Source: Piromyces finnis (Eukaryota; Neocallimastigomycota; Neocallimastigomycetes; Neocallimastigales; Neocallimastigaceae). From it: 64,000 nucleotides of DNA. The stretch is from positions 310,001 to 374,000 of the forward strand of contig MCFH01000005.1 of the NCBI GenBank assembly GCA_002104945.1, given 5' to 3'. Below the pieces are notes generated by a model, which searched no databases, was not told the origin of the DNA, and saw nothing but the letters and a program-made list of their open reading frames with translations. The position numbers and the translations under genes were made by a program. How positions within the stretch are numbered: position 1 is the first letter of the stretch; each line of letters starts with the position of its first letter. Positions 33,496 through 48,700 of the stretch are shown here, one piece after another.

Positions 33496-36400
33496 TCATG
33501 GAACAAAATTATGATCTCCATTGGTTGCGCTGGCCCTCCTGGCCTGTCTTACTGTTTCTTCAGTATTGACGCTCTTGGATGTTGCTTCAAACCTTTTGAA
33601 CATTGTCCATTGCTGGCCAATATTAAAAGGCATGATTTTGGTTAGAAGTTCCGCGGTTACCGTCAAGAATGGTGTTCCTTCGTTAGTACCAGATTGAATC
33701 TGACGCTTACAAAGTTCTTTCCATTCCCTTGAATTGTAATTAATATTGTTAAAACTTCTTCCCCCAAGAAGGAATTTAAATATTTTACTGCACACACTAG
33801 AATAATCATACACATTAATATTCACCGGATTATTAGAACTATTACTATCATTAACTAAATTACTATCTAAATTAGAATTATTATCTTCACTATTGTTATC
33901 ATTACTAATATTATTATTTCTATAACTACTATTGTTACTATTACTATTAATGTTATTGCTATCTCTACTGATATTAACATTTTCATTATTATTGATAGGA
34001 CTATTGGAATTACGTTGACTGAAAAAATTTAGTAGCTGGACTATGGAATCATAATGTTTAATACGGATATCTCTAAATGTTGGACAATCTAATAACCAAT
34101 GTTTAATACTTTGAACACCACACTTGCAACATGGACAGTAGTTAGGACAAACTGGATCAACAAATTTGGCAGCTTTGGCAACTCTAGCATCCAACTTGTA
34201 TCCACTTCTTGCTTTCAAGAGCCAGTAGAAGCCATAGGCAAACTCTGGGTACTCATAACATAATTTGATAAAATCTTTAGTTTCAATAAATTTATTATCA
34301 TCATAATATTGCGCTTTGATTGAATTCCCTTTGAGATCTTTCCAATAAAAGTTTTTGATTGCTTTAACATCTCCATGCTTCTTTAGTTTTTTATCAAGTG
34401 TCCTACTTGATTTGCACCACGTGTATTTTCTAAATTTAGGAATGTAATTGACAAGGTGTGAGATAATACAATTTGAGTTTTTCCATTTGTTAAAACATCT
34501 AACCTGAGTTAAAGCACATTTGGCTGACAATGGAGGAATATTCAAATCTTTTGAGATAGAGTATAAAGATATAAACGATACAGCTTTATGAACTCCGGCA
34601 ACCCATCGTATTCCTTTGTTAACATGCTTCTGAGCAATTCTAGACCTGGCTTTGTTGGATCCAAGTAATGGTGCAAAGTATGAAACTCTGCTAATCACTT
34701 GTGAGTTAAGTAATAGCTTTTTGAAGGGAATAGGAATATTAGAATTTCTTAAGAATTTACTGACTGAAAAAAGTCCTTTCAAAACCTTGTTATTAAGAGC
34801 TTTAATTACTGGTTTAAGGGACAGATTCTTATCAAATGGAACACCAAGATAAGTATAACAATCAGTAGTTGGAATGGGTTGTCCTGCTAAGTAAAATGTT
34901 GGATCTCTCTTGATCTGATTTTCTATTGATTCAGAACGAATCACCATCGTTGAACATTTCTGGATACCAAATTCCATTTCATTATACAAGGCCCATTCAT
35001 TAACTCTTCTTAGCATCTTTTTTAAGCATCCTCTTGTTGGAGCACAAATAACTATATCATCTGCAAAAAGTCCACCACAGCATCGAGTGTCACTTAAACT
35101 GACTCTAAGATCTTCGCACTCTTTAAATATATCATTAATAAAGAGATTAAAGAGAATAGGAGAAAGAGGGCATCCTTGACGGACTCCTTTCTTCACATCA
35201 AAAGATTTCGAGAATTGTCCATCTAATTTGACATTAGCCTTAGATGTTAAATATAAATTTTTGATAAATTGTAAACTCTTACCTCGGATTCCTAAACAAT
35301 CTAATTTATGGAGAATATTACCGATTGGGACTGAATCGTATGCTTTCCTGAGATTTAAAAAGGCCAAATATGTCTCTTTATTATCTAATTGACGTCTACG
35401 GCATATTTCTTGGATTGAAATGAAAAGACTGATACTTTCTTCCTTTTTTCGAAAACCAAATTGTTCAGGTCTAATGAAATTATTCTTTAGACCATATTCT
35501 GAGATTCTAGTGGTGACAATTTTGGAAATCAACTTAATACTATTATTGATAAGTGATATACCTCGATAGTTATCACAATCTGTCAAATCTCCCTTCTTAG
35601 GAATAGAAACAATACTGGATTCATTCCATGAGTTGGGGAAGTCTCCATCCCAAATACGGTTGAATAATTTAAGAATAAAATTTAAACCATGAGCATCATT
35701 ATCTGAAGTGGTATTACCGGAAGAATTATTATCTTTAGCATTATTAGAATCATTACTTGATGGAATTAATGCTTTGTAAAATTCAATTGGAATACCATCT
35801 GGACCTGATGCTTTATAATTTGGAGTAGAGAGGATAGCTGACTTGACTTCATCAATACTAATATCTTGGTTGATATCCCACTCATCAAGCATAGGAAGTG
35901 AAAAACGTTTATTCATTGGTTCTTCATACCAATGCTCCAAATCAAGACTTACACTACTTGGATCTGATGCAAGCTTTTCGAAATGATCATGCCACACTTC
36001 TAGTTGTTCTTCTGTAGCAACAACTAATTCTCCATTTTTATTTTTAATTGGTTGAGCAATAAAGAAAGAATCTTTTCCAATTTTTGCAGTTTTCTTGATC
36101 CATTTCCAGGCCTTCTTAGAATTATGACTCTTCATATACTCACATCCTGTTTTAATCCAATGAAGATATTCTTGTTTCCTAAATTCATTACATCTTTTGT
36201 GGATGTAATCAATGAGCTTACGGTAGATTTTAATTCTTTTAATAAATTCATTTATATCATAAATCCTTTCTTTTTTAAATCTCTTATACAACTTCATTTT
36301 GATTTTTTGAAGATTAAAAATTTGTTGTGAAATATGAAATGAAGACTTTATAACATTATTTGCTGAGGTAATACTGAGCTCGTCTGCAATTGAAAAAGCA

Positions 36401-37992
36401 GTTGAAGTAAACTCTTTGGAAAGTTCATCTGTAGAAACATTAGGATCGTTGAATTTTGCTGAAAGTATTTGGAATTTATTATGACTGAGAATAGATTCCT
36501 TTTCCTCAATACATTTTAATCTATTCCATTTCAGAATTTTCTTAGGAACATTAAAGTCATTAGAAAAATCTTCCATAGGAATAATTTTACCATTAATAAG
36601 AAGTGGCTTATGGTCTGATACAGGATAAAAATTATTTATAAATGATCCTGAGTGAATAAGATCTTTCATCTTCGAATTGATAAGAGCATGGTCAATGTCG
36701 GAAGATTGATCACCTCGAGTCCAAGAGATAGTAGACCCTCTAAGCGGAAGAATTTCCCAATCTCCTAATCCATTAGTTGATAACCAGTTGGATAATTTTA
36801 CTTTAGACATATTAAAATCACCAACAAGAATCGATGGATGGGATGAATGAGTTTGTAACCACAAGCGAACTTCTAACTTTGCATGATCAACATAGATGTT
36901 GTGATGACTATGAGGCATATAAACATTTCCAATCGAGCATTTGAATCTATTCCAGAGACTAAAAGTATAAATAGAAATAATATACTTTCCAGAGAAGTTT
37001 TCAAGTGAGGCTTGACACGAATTGTGAAAACCTAAATATAAACCTCTCATTCCCGGAACTGATTCGTCAGCTTTCTTGAAAAAGTGTCTATAGTTTCGCA
37101 AAGTAACACGACAAGGATAATCTGTATTCGATCCAGAACCATTACCAGTTTCTTGGAAACATAAAAATAATGGTTTGAAAATAGCTGTGAAATAGCTAAT
37201 ACTATCTCTCTTTTCGTGATTCCACCCATTGGTGTTCCAACTAAGACAAAAAGAAAAGTTATCAGGCTTGTTGGATGAGGAAGAATCGTTGCTATTATTA
37301 TTATTATTAAAGTCATCGTTATTAATGGATGATGCATCAGAGGAATAAGTAGAACTATTACTAGATGGCTGTGAAACTGAAGAACTATTAACTATTGAAC
37401 TGTTATCAGAGTTGATAGAACTATTAGAATTAATTGTTGAATGTTGAGATTGAAATTGTGTTTGCTGTAGATCTGGAATATTTTCATGATGGGAAACTTG
37501 TTGAAGATCTTGTTGAAGATCTTGTTGAAGATCGGATTGTTGAAGAGATTGTTGAACTGATTGTTGATGAGATTGTTGAATAGAATGTTGATGTTTATTA
37601 GAAACTAAAATTTTACGTTTGAGAGTGGAAAAAGTGTATTTGTGATTCCTTCTACTACGAGCTGAAAAGGAAATTGAGGTAACTGAAAGTTTCTTCTTTA
37701 ACATGTGTAAGATTTTAATACAATCTTTTGATGAACCATGAACCTTGACTAAGAAAAAGTGATCATTGAAAGTTTGAAAATATTTAACACTAATAACTGA
37801 ATTAAATTTATCTTCTAGAATAACCTCGAGTTTTTCCCATAGCATATTTACTGACCATGATCGAATACCACGGATAAAGAAGGAGCGAATATCATCTAAG
37901 GGGATACCATAAGACCGGGTACCACGTAAATATAACGTATATGGAAAAAAATCTGTCTCTCTCTCTCTTCTTAAAAGTACTGGATAGTACAA
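33496..37992 (-). CDS. LINE polyprotein: apurinic-type endonuclease and reverse transcriptase
   Basis: The open frame is 1498 codons (numbered from 37992, where it opens after a TAA; the first ATG is codon 50, at 37845). Residues about 15-100 resemble a small RRM-like fold (TLYLRG, HFFLVKVHG), followed by Gln-rich and Ser/Asn-rich linkers. The endonuclease spans about 245-465 and has the expected motifs LSWNTNG (251), CFQET (278), VGDFN (390), SDIDHAL (431) and SDHKPLL (459). The reverse transcriptase spans about 690-1010 with GPDGIPIEFYK, GFRKKEES, the motif A region AFLNLRKAYDSV and FADD at 976-979. A Cys/His cluster (CPNYCPCCKCG...HWLLDC) at 1282-1306 matches the C-terminal zinc domain of LINE enzymes. 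Motif A has Asn at residue 880 where the metal-binding Asp is expected, so this copy is probably catalytically dead despite its open frame. Confidence 0.93.
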   Translation of the reverse strand: MYYPVLLRRERETDFFPYTLYLRGTRSYGIPLDDIRSFFIRGIRSWSVNMLWEKLEVILEDKFNSVISVKYFQTFNDHFFLVKVHGSSKDCIKILHMLKKKLSVTSISFSARSRRNHKYTFSTLKRKILVSNKHQHSIQQSHQQSVQQSLQQSDLQQDLQQDLQQVSHHENIPDLQQTQFQSQHSTINSNSSINSDNSSIVNSSSVSQPSSNSSTYSSDASSINNDDFNNNNNSNDSSSSNKPDNFSFCLSWNTNGWNHEKRDSISYFTAIFKPLFLCFQETGNGSGSNTDYPCRVTLRNYRHFFKKADESVPGMRGLYLGFHNSCQASLENFSGKYIISIYTFSLWNRFKCSIGNVYMPHSHHNIYVDHAKLEVRLWLQTHSSHPSILVGDFNMSKVKLSNWLSTNGLGDWEILPLRGSTISWTRGDQSSDIDHALINSKMKDLIHSGSFINNFYPVSDHKPLLINGKIIPMEDFSNDFNVPKKILKWNRLKCIEEKESILSHNKFQILSAKFNDPNVSTDELSKEFTSTAFSIADELSITSANNVIKSSFHISQQIFNLQKIKMKLYKRFKKERIYDINEFIKRIKIYRKLIDYIHKRCNEFRKQEYLHWIKTGCEYMKSHNSKKAWKWIKKTAKIGKDSFFIAQPIKNKNGELVVATEEQLEVWHDHFEKLASDPSSVSLDLEHWYEEPMNKRFSLPMLDEWDINQDISIDEVKSAILSTPNYKASGPDGIPIEFYKALIPSSNDSNNAKDNNSSGNTTSDNDAHGLNFILKLFNRIWDGDFPNSWNESSIVSIPKKGDLTDCDNYRGISLINNSIKLISKIVTTRISEYGLKNNFIRPEQFGFRKKEESISLFISIQEICRRRQLDNKETYLAFLNLRKAYDSVPIGNILHKLDCLGIRGKSLQFIKNLYLTSKANVKLDGQFSKSFDVKKGVRQGCPLSPILFNLFINDIFKECEDLRVSLSDTRCCGGLFADDIVICAPTRGCLKKMLRRVNEWALYNEMEFGIQKCSTMVIRSESIENQIKRDPTFYLAGQPIPTTDCYTYLGVPFDKNLSLKPVIKALNNKVLKGLFSVSKFLRNSNIPIPFKKLLLNSQVISRVSYFAPLLGSNKARSRIAQKHVNKGIRWVAGVHKAVSFISLYSISKDLNIPPLSAKCALTQVRCFNKWKNSNCIISHLVNYIPKFRKYTWCKSSRTLDKKLKKHGDVKAIKNFYWKDLKGNSIKAQYYDDNKFIETKDFIKLCYEYPEFAYGFYWLLKARSGYKLDARVAKAAKFVDPVCPNYCPCCKCGVQSIKHWLLDCPTFRDIRIKHYDSIVQLLNFFSQRNSNSPINNNENVNISRDSNNINSNSNNSSYRNNNISNDNNSEDNNSNLDSNLVNDSNSSNNPVNINVYDYSSVCSKIFKFLLGGRSFNNINYNSREWKELCKRQIQSGTNEGTPFLTVTAELLTKIMPFNIGQQWTMFKRFEATSKSVNTEETVRQARRASATNGDHNFVP

Positions 37993-38638
37993 AAATTGTT
38001 ACGATGCTTTGTTTAAAGTTTCTTTTTTTTGAATTCTAGTTGTAAATTTACTTTAAAAATTCTAGTTTTGGTTTGTTGTTAGTAAATTCGATTCGCTTTT
38101 TGACACTAAAATTGTTTGACTTTACTTTTCATTAAATATTTAAATTGGTAAAAAATTTGAATCAAGAATGTCGACACCAGAAAGCTTGTGAATAGTATTT
38201 TTACATGATGTAGAGTGAATCAGTCTCTTACAAGAAACAATACAACAATAGCTACATGAATATAAAAATACAATGCAAATGCTAAAGTTGACTACATTGG
38301 ATTCTTACAAGAGAAGAGTAGTACTACATGAATACATGAATAAAAGAAAAAAATACAGCAACAAAATGTATTACTCTTCTAATTAAATACTATACAAACT
38401 TACCTGAGTATCAAACATTCAACTTATTCATCAAATACTTAAATTCGATGAATAAAATGTTTTTTAATCGCTCAGTACCATGAGCTTAGTCCTAATAATT
38501 TTCCCTTAAAGACTAACCAAGCATCCATTGCGCAATGCTTGGATTTAATTCTTTCTACTCTCTCAGTACCATGAGCATGAGTAGACCCCCTTGAGAAACT
38601 ACATTTATTAAATAAATGAAGGCACGTTCCCAAGAGGG
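37993..38638 (-). promoter_or_regulatory. LINE 5' untranslated/internal promoter region
   Basis: This 645-bp stretch between the element's 5' end and its open frame contains CTCAGTACCATGAGC twice (38471-38485 and 38562-38576). Between the copies lies an inverted repeat CCAAGCAT/ATGCTTGG (38517-38524 and 38535-38542) overlapping a perfect 12-bp palindrome CATTGCGCAATG (38526-38537). Full-length LINEs normally carry an internal promoter here, so the paired motifs are candidates for it or for an RNA structure. This is inference. Confidence 0.5.
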
Positions 38639-38651
38639 AGCTTCTTGTTAA
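38639..38651. repeat. Right target-site duplication of the LINE
   Basis: AGCTTCTTGTTAA, the second copy of the 13-bp duplication, next to the 5' end of the minus-strand element. Confidence 0.9.
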
Positions 38652-38965
38652 ATATTAATTAGAAACACTCATTTAAGTAATGATGCTGCTTTATATAATG
38701 CGTGCATGTGAAAATGAAAATTATAATATCGTTAAAATGTTGTTACACAAAAATGTTAATTAATAATTTAAATAACAAAAATTTAATTAAATTAGCTATT
38801 TCGGACCAAAATAATAAATACGAAATTGTGAAAATACTATTAGCTGAAAATGCATTATTAAATATTTAAAGCTATTTAAAAATTAATTAAAAAGGATATA
38901 ATAAAATAGAAGAGTTAATTTTAGATGCGAGTAATTTATTATAATTATTGAAACAAAAAAGTATA
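38652..38965 (+). pseudogene. Ankyrin-repeat pseudogene, 3' fragment
   Basis: The frame reading ACENENYNIVKMLLHKNVN is a typical ankyrin helix pair. It is followed after further stops by another repeat-like stretch (NKYEIVKILLAENALLN). Several stop codons and frame changes are present. It is the continuation of the fragment at 32809-33216, separated by the LINE insertion. Confidence 0.7.
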
Positions 38966-39150
38966 AATATAATGTAAAACAATAAACATATAAATGTATT
39001 ATTAAAATAGTGATTCAATAAATTTCATTACCAAAAGAAAAATAAATACAAAATACATTTTTGTAATTAATTTTATTAATAATATTACTTTAATTTTATA
39101 TTATGAAATTTAGATTTTAATATAAATATCAATAACAATTAACTAATGCT

Positions 39151-42119
<2,969 letters not shown>

Positions 42120-42756
42120 TTAAAAATTTTTGAATATGAAGTAATATTGTTATTTTTATTTTTAATTTTATTTTATATATGCTGAAAATTTAAAAATCAT
42201 AATTTTGTGTAACAATTTGAATATTAATCTTAATTAATAATAAACCATACTAACACCTTCTCAAAATGTTATTTAATAACAAAAATTAAATAATGATTAA
42301 TAATCAATTGAAACTAAAATAAATAAATAAATAAATAGAAAAAAAAAAAAACAATAATTCAATTAAATTGTTATCAAAGTCATTTTCATTTTCCATTTAT
42401 ATATAATTTATAATAGTTAAATTTTTATGTAATACATATAAAAAAATGGACATTTTAAAGTACATCAAATAAAAGCCATGAAATATTTAATCCAATAAAA
42501 TATTTAATAATTATTAATAATTCGTATCAAGAATGACCATGTAAAACATATGTCCATTTTTATATTTATATAAATATAGTAATATTTAACAATATGTATA
42601 GTTTTAATAGTTGATATTCTTATTTTAAGATATAAATATTGATATAAATAATAATTTATATTATTTCTCTTTATCATCTTTTTCAAAATAACTTTGAGAA
42701 AAACTAATATAAATAATTACAATAACCTTGTTATATAAGGTTATTAAAATAAAAAA
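42120..42756. other. Shared upstream region between divergent ZRSR2-like and RNF213-like genes
   Basis: A 637-bp A/T-rich spacer with stops in all frames. It must contain the 5' ends of both genes. No specific element can be named. Confidence 0.5.
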
Positions 42757-45700
42757 ATGAGTAATCTATTAGATTTGAAAAAAAATAATGAAAATAATAA
42801 TATTTCAAATGAAAATAACAACTTTAAAGACATCCATAAGGATAAAAACGAGAAGCAATTATTAAAAGAAAAAGAAAATTACGACAAAAGAAAAAATATT
42901 AACATGGAAAATATTGATACTGACGTAGAAGAAAATAATATTAATAATAATACTAATGATAACTATAGCTCATCCCAAAGAATTATTAGTAAAAATATTA
43001 CTAATAACAAAAAAAACCATTCTCAAGCTACTCATATATTTTTTATTATTTCTATATCAGAAGATACATTATTAAAAAATAACTCAATAGAAATCCTTGG
43101 CTGTTCTAAAAATGATAAAGAAATTAAAATATTAAAAAAGGAATTAATCGATATTAAAGTTAATAATAACATCAATTTTATTGATATAAAGAACTATGAA
43201 AAAGGTTTTGATGAAAAAAATATTTATATTGTTAAATTTGAGTTAGATTCAAACAATGATGATGAAAAAATATGTTTTAAAATATTAATTAATAATACAG
43301 AATTTAATAAAATGGAATATTCAATTCAAAAGTACGAGCAATTATTTATATATAATGATCTGAATATGAACCATTTATTAAAAAAAGATAAATACAAAAT
43401 TTCACTTCAACAAAAATTTTATATATTTGAAAGATATATATCTAATAATAAAATCAATTTTTTAGTTCCCTCATTATTAAAAGATACATTAAACCCATTA
43501 ATTAATCTTGAAAAAATCGATATTGAATTTATTTTATATTATCTTTTTATTTTAATTGATTATCAAAAAGTTTATTCAGAGATGCCAGAAATTTCAAAAG
43601 AATTATTTTATACTGTCATAATAAATATAAAAAAAAAAAAAGAACTTTTTATTAATTTTCCACTTAAACATGAATATAATGAAATTATTAAAATAATTGA
43701 AAATTACAGCTTTGATTATGATGAAGAATTTTTTTATAGTTTATATCTTTTCTTTTTGTTATGCTATCAAAATAATCATGAAAAATTCATTTCTTATTTT
43801 AAAAAAATATCTCATAAAAAAGAAACTATTCAATATATTAAAAAACATAAAAAATCATTTTCAATGCTTCAGGCATCACATCTACAATCAATCTTTAATA
43901 TTTCCAACAATAATATTTCATTTAATGATCTAATATCAATAATACCAAACTATAATGAATATTTAAAATTTATATGTTTGAATTGTGATTATATTCTTTC
44001 CAACAAACCAGAAATATTTGAATATCCTCCTCCAGATGATAATATAGAAATTGATTTATTAGTAAATTTCATTGAAATAATATTAAATATGAAATTGAAT
44101 AAGAAAAATACTATAATTTTTCAAAGTCAACTTACCAGCTTAATTAATAAATTAAATATGAAAAATTATAATAAATTATTTATTTTAAGAGAAATTATTA
44201 TGAAATATAAAAATAACGATATTTTTAAGAAGCCTTTGAATGAACTGAATAAAGCAATCCATATAACTGGTAAACACTTCATAAAAAATAAAAAACTAGA
44301 AAACTTAGAAATTATTATTTTTATTCACAAAGATGCTGAGGTATTTTATAAAGAATATGAAAATAATTATGAATATGCTTGTTTAATAAGTTATATTGAT
44401 ATTAACAAAATTGATGATAAATTTTGTAATGAATTTATTGGAAATAATTATGATTATAAAAAACTATTTAAAAAACAATATCCTATTTTTCTAAGTTCAA
44501 TAACACAACGTGTAGAATACTTTGAACAATTAAAAACTTTATATAAAATTTTTAATATTGATAATAATCCATCATCTATAAAAGAAATTATAAGTCATTT
44601 AATAGAAACATTGAATTCTAACTCCTTGAAAGTTAAAAATTTAAATATATTCAATTTAAGTGAAATAATTTTCCCATTATATAAATTAGTATCTGATAAC
44701 AACAATTATAAAGTTGATTCTTTAATAAAGGCTACTAAAAGAAAATTTTCTGATAAGGAAATAAATGATATTTTTATTATATTTTTAAATAATTTTATTG
44801 ATCAATTAAATAAAGATATGATTAAAAAATTAATAATAAATACAAATAATTCAAATAGTGATGATATAATCATTAATTTAAATCAAATAGAAAATATAGA
44901 AATAAAAAAGAAATTTTTACAAAGATTGGATAAAAAAGTTTTGAAAGAAAATGAAATTTTTAGAAAAGAAATATCGGATAATATGAAACTACTTCATGAA
45001 TTAATTAATATGAAATATTTTGATTATGAAAATAACAATTATAATATTCATTTTAAAGATATACACTATATTAAATCTACAACAGAAATTATGAAATGCT
45101 TATACGAAAAACTATTTCAATTTGATTTTTCATTAGATGAGATGAAAATTTTGAATCAATTAATTAACGAAGGAAAACTAATGAATAGAATACATTTAGT
45201 TACTTTAGGAAAAGAATCTTTAATGAATATTTTATACAATAAATTAAATAATAAAATAAATGAATATATTGATATATATAATAAAGTTAATGAAATTATT
45301 GATGTATATTCTTATTATTTCAAAAATAATAAAGCTAATTTAATAGAGTACTACAAAGAATTTAGAGAAAGATTTATCCATATGAAAGTAAATGAATTTC
45401 CTCAAATTAAAGAAATTAAGAATTTCAATGAATCATATACAGAGGTACATCAAATTACAATTTATAAATCTTCTAAATTTTTTATTGAAATATTCCAAAA
45501 CTTATCATCAAAAGCAAATAATGATTTTGAAGAAGTTAACGATAATATTTTAATTAATAAAACTAAAGAAGAATTCTTAAAATTAAAAAATTTATTTGAT
45601 GAAAAAACCGAAAATAGAGTAGATTTGTCATTATTAGAAGATATAGTAATAAATATTAATAATAATGATATGGAGAATCAAATTGTTAATCTCTCTTATA

Positions 45701-48700
45701 TATTAGATGTTAAAGAAATACCTAATAATTTATGTAAAAAAATCACCCTATTAAATAATAGAAAGAATAACATAATTACATTAAATAACATTGTTTTACT
45801 CCTCTATGATTTTAAAATTTATATTAATAAAACCGAAAATCATATAAGTAATCTAATATCAATATTACAAAAAAAAGAAACATTAAATGATCTTATTGAT
45901 GTAGAATTGTCTTTACAAAAACTAAATATTAATATTTCAAATTCGGATAAGTATTTTGTTGTAAAAACAGTTATTAATAAAATGTATATTAAACCAGAAT
46001 TAATAAGTTTTTTAATTAATAAAAAAATAAACGATATTCATTCAATGGGTGAATTTATTGATGATTCAGAAAATGAATTTTTATCTTTATCTGATATAGA
46101 TCAATTAGAAACATGTGCTGCCTTTATACATGAATTAAAGAAAAAAAGTACTAGTTTGAATGAAAAAACTTTTTTAGATGCATTTTTAAAACTTGTTGAA
46201 AATGAAAATTATAAAGAAATTGACATTAAGTTTGAAAATTCTTCTAATAAATACCATGATTTTTGTGAACTTTTTACTAGTCACTTAAATCCAAATGAAT
46301 TAAATAAGAAGCACATAAAAGAAATATATCAAAAAAGTCTATTTATTTTAAAACCAAATGAATGCATAATAGAATATGTAAATAATAGAAAGAAAATCAC
46401 TAAATATTTTGAAGAAATACTTGATTTAAGAGATGTAGCATTGTTAAGAAAAAAAGATCAAAAAGAAAGTAACTATTTTAAAATATGTGAAACCTTTGCA
46501 GAAATAATTAGTGATATTCAAGAAATTTTAAAATTAATCAATATTATTACTTTAAAAGGATATTATAAAGAAATAAAATTTACAATTAGAATTGCTGATG
46601 GTAAATCATATGAATGTCAAAATTCAAAAAACGAAATGGAATTAAAAAATATTATTAATTATTTAAATGAAATTAAAAAGGTTCAAAATGAAGAAGTAAA
46701 AAATATATATTTATTAAATGACATTGTTCGGTTAATTTATGGAAGACAGTTTAGTTACATATATCAATACTTAATAACTAATAATAACAAAGAATTAAAT
46801 AAACCAATGAATAATAATATTTTGAATAATATCTTAAAATATGCTACAAATAATAAAAATACTAACTATAATGATAATTATAATAATAATAATATGAAGA
46901 ATATTAACAAAGAAAATACACAAATACTTTTAAAAGAAATGTATACTACTGTAGGTACATATCTAAACGAATTATATAAAATAAATAATATAGACTTAAA
47001 AAGCATATATAATAAATCAATTATTGTAAATGGTTCAAAAAAGGGAATATTTAGTTATTCAAGTCAATTAGAAAATATTGAAAGAAATGCAATTTACTGT
47101 TCATTAAATTTAACTGGAAACTTTCCAATTGCTCAAACAGTTTTATTATGTAATTGTAATACTACAGAAGAAGAGATAACTTCGTTTACATACAGAAGTA
47201 TTAAATGTAAATATAACACATTATTTCTTATTATTAAACCAGAAAATTTAAGTCTTGAGAAGAAGCATTTACTCATTGAACTATTAAAAGAAATTTATTC
47301 ACCAAACCCAAAATGTATTAATTCGTGTATAATCTTTATATATAATAATAAAAATAAAACTAATGAAATTATAACAGAAATTGAAAAATTACCATATCAT
47401 AAATATTTTGACTTAAAAATAGAAAATAATAATGAAAGAAAATATCCAAATATAGAAATTTATTCTAGTGAATTCTCTGGATTAGGAAAGTCAACATTGA
47501 TTAAAAGTAATTTTAAAAAAGAGGATAATAATAATGAATATGATTATCATTATTTTCCATTGGGTGGAGATATTAATGAAAATGAGATTTTTGAAAAAGT
47601 ATTACCATTTACAGATAAAAAAATTGCATTACATTTAGATTTATATGATACTGAACAAATTGAATTAATTAATGAATTTTTATTTTCATTTTTAATTTTA
47701 AGATGTTATTCAAAAAATGAAACTGTATTTTATTATGGAAATAATATAAGAATTAAAGTTGAAATACCAAATAGCTTTATTGATTTTAAAAAAATATTTC
47801 CAATATTTGGATTTTTTAAAAATATTCATTTAGCGTCTGATAAGATGTTACCATTAAATGTTCCTAATAATATATATTCCAATGTCCAAATTGTTTCAAA
47901 TTATTTAAAATATATTAATCAAATTAATACCAGTGATATATTTATAGAAGAAATAAGTAAAATCGATCGTATAAATAGTATTAATGCAGTCCCACTAAGT
48001 CAAACAGAATGTCAACGCCTTATATTTGAAAATTTAAATATTAATAAACCAAATTATTATCAAATTGAGTCTTTTATGAAAATTTTATCTGAACAGTTTA
48101 TTCTCTTATCTAATTCTATATATTTAAATGCAAATCACATAAATAGTCTTTCACAAATAAAAAAAAATCTAAATAATGTAAGATATTTTTTTGTAAATTC
48201 ATTATTATCAATGACAAAGCACTTTATAACATCTTCATATGATAATATTTTAAAAAGTCAAAATATAACCTATTCCCATCAAAAAGGAGAAATTGATATT
48301 ATTGAAGCTAATGAACGAGCAATTGAAATTTTAACGGAAAAAGAACCATTTTCAATTGATAATATTAAACCAAGTATGATTATAATTAATGAAGACTTTC
48401 AATCTATATCTGAAATTGTAACATGTGAAGAAGATACAGATGAATATAGATTATTAAAAGCAATATATAATTCAGATTCACATGAAGAAAAAAGGAATGT
48501 TTTGGACTATAAAAATTTGAAGTCAGAAGAGTTTTTAGTTGAAGTTAAAAAAGTTCTAAATATTAACAATCCAATTAATGAACTTGATAAAAATTCTCCA
48601 AAAATATTGGGTGGAAAACAATTAAGATATTTGAATGATATTACAAAATCTTATGTATTTACTGCTGATAACTTTATTAAATTAATTATAATTTCATTAA

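Larger units (their letters stand above)
33230..38638 (-). mobile_element. Full-length APE-type LINE (non-LTR retrotransposon)
   Basis: A 5409-bp element on the minus strand, bounded by a perfect 13-bp target-site duplication. Its 3' end is a 28-nt poly(A) tail (T at 33230-33257). A roughly 240-bp 3' UTR, one long frame with endonuclease, reverse transcriptase and a zinc-binding C-terminus, and a roughly 645-bp 5' region follow in order. Base composition is clearly less AT-rich than the surroundings, as expected for an inserted element. No separate ORF1 is seen. It has inserted into an already ankyrin-like locus and interrupts it. Confidence 0.95.

Noticed and set aside
33496-37992. LINE frame as a group II intron or retroviral polymerase
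   Set aside because: The APE endonuclease, FADD box, poly(A) tail and short target-site duplication are those of a non-LTR retrotransposon. There are no LTRs, protease or integrase.
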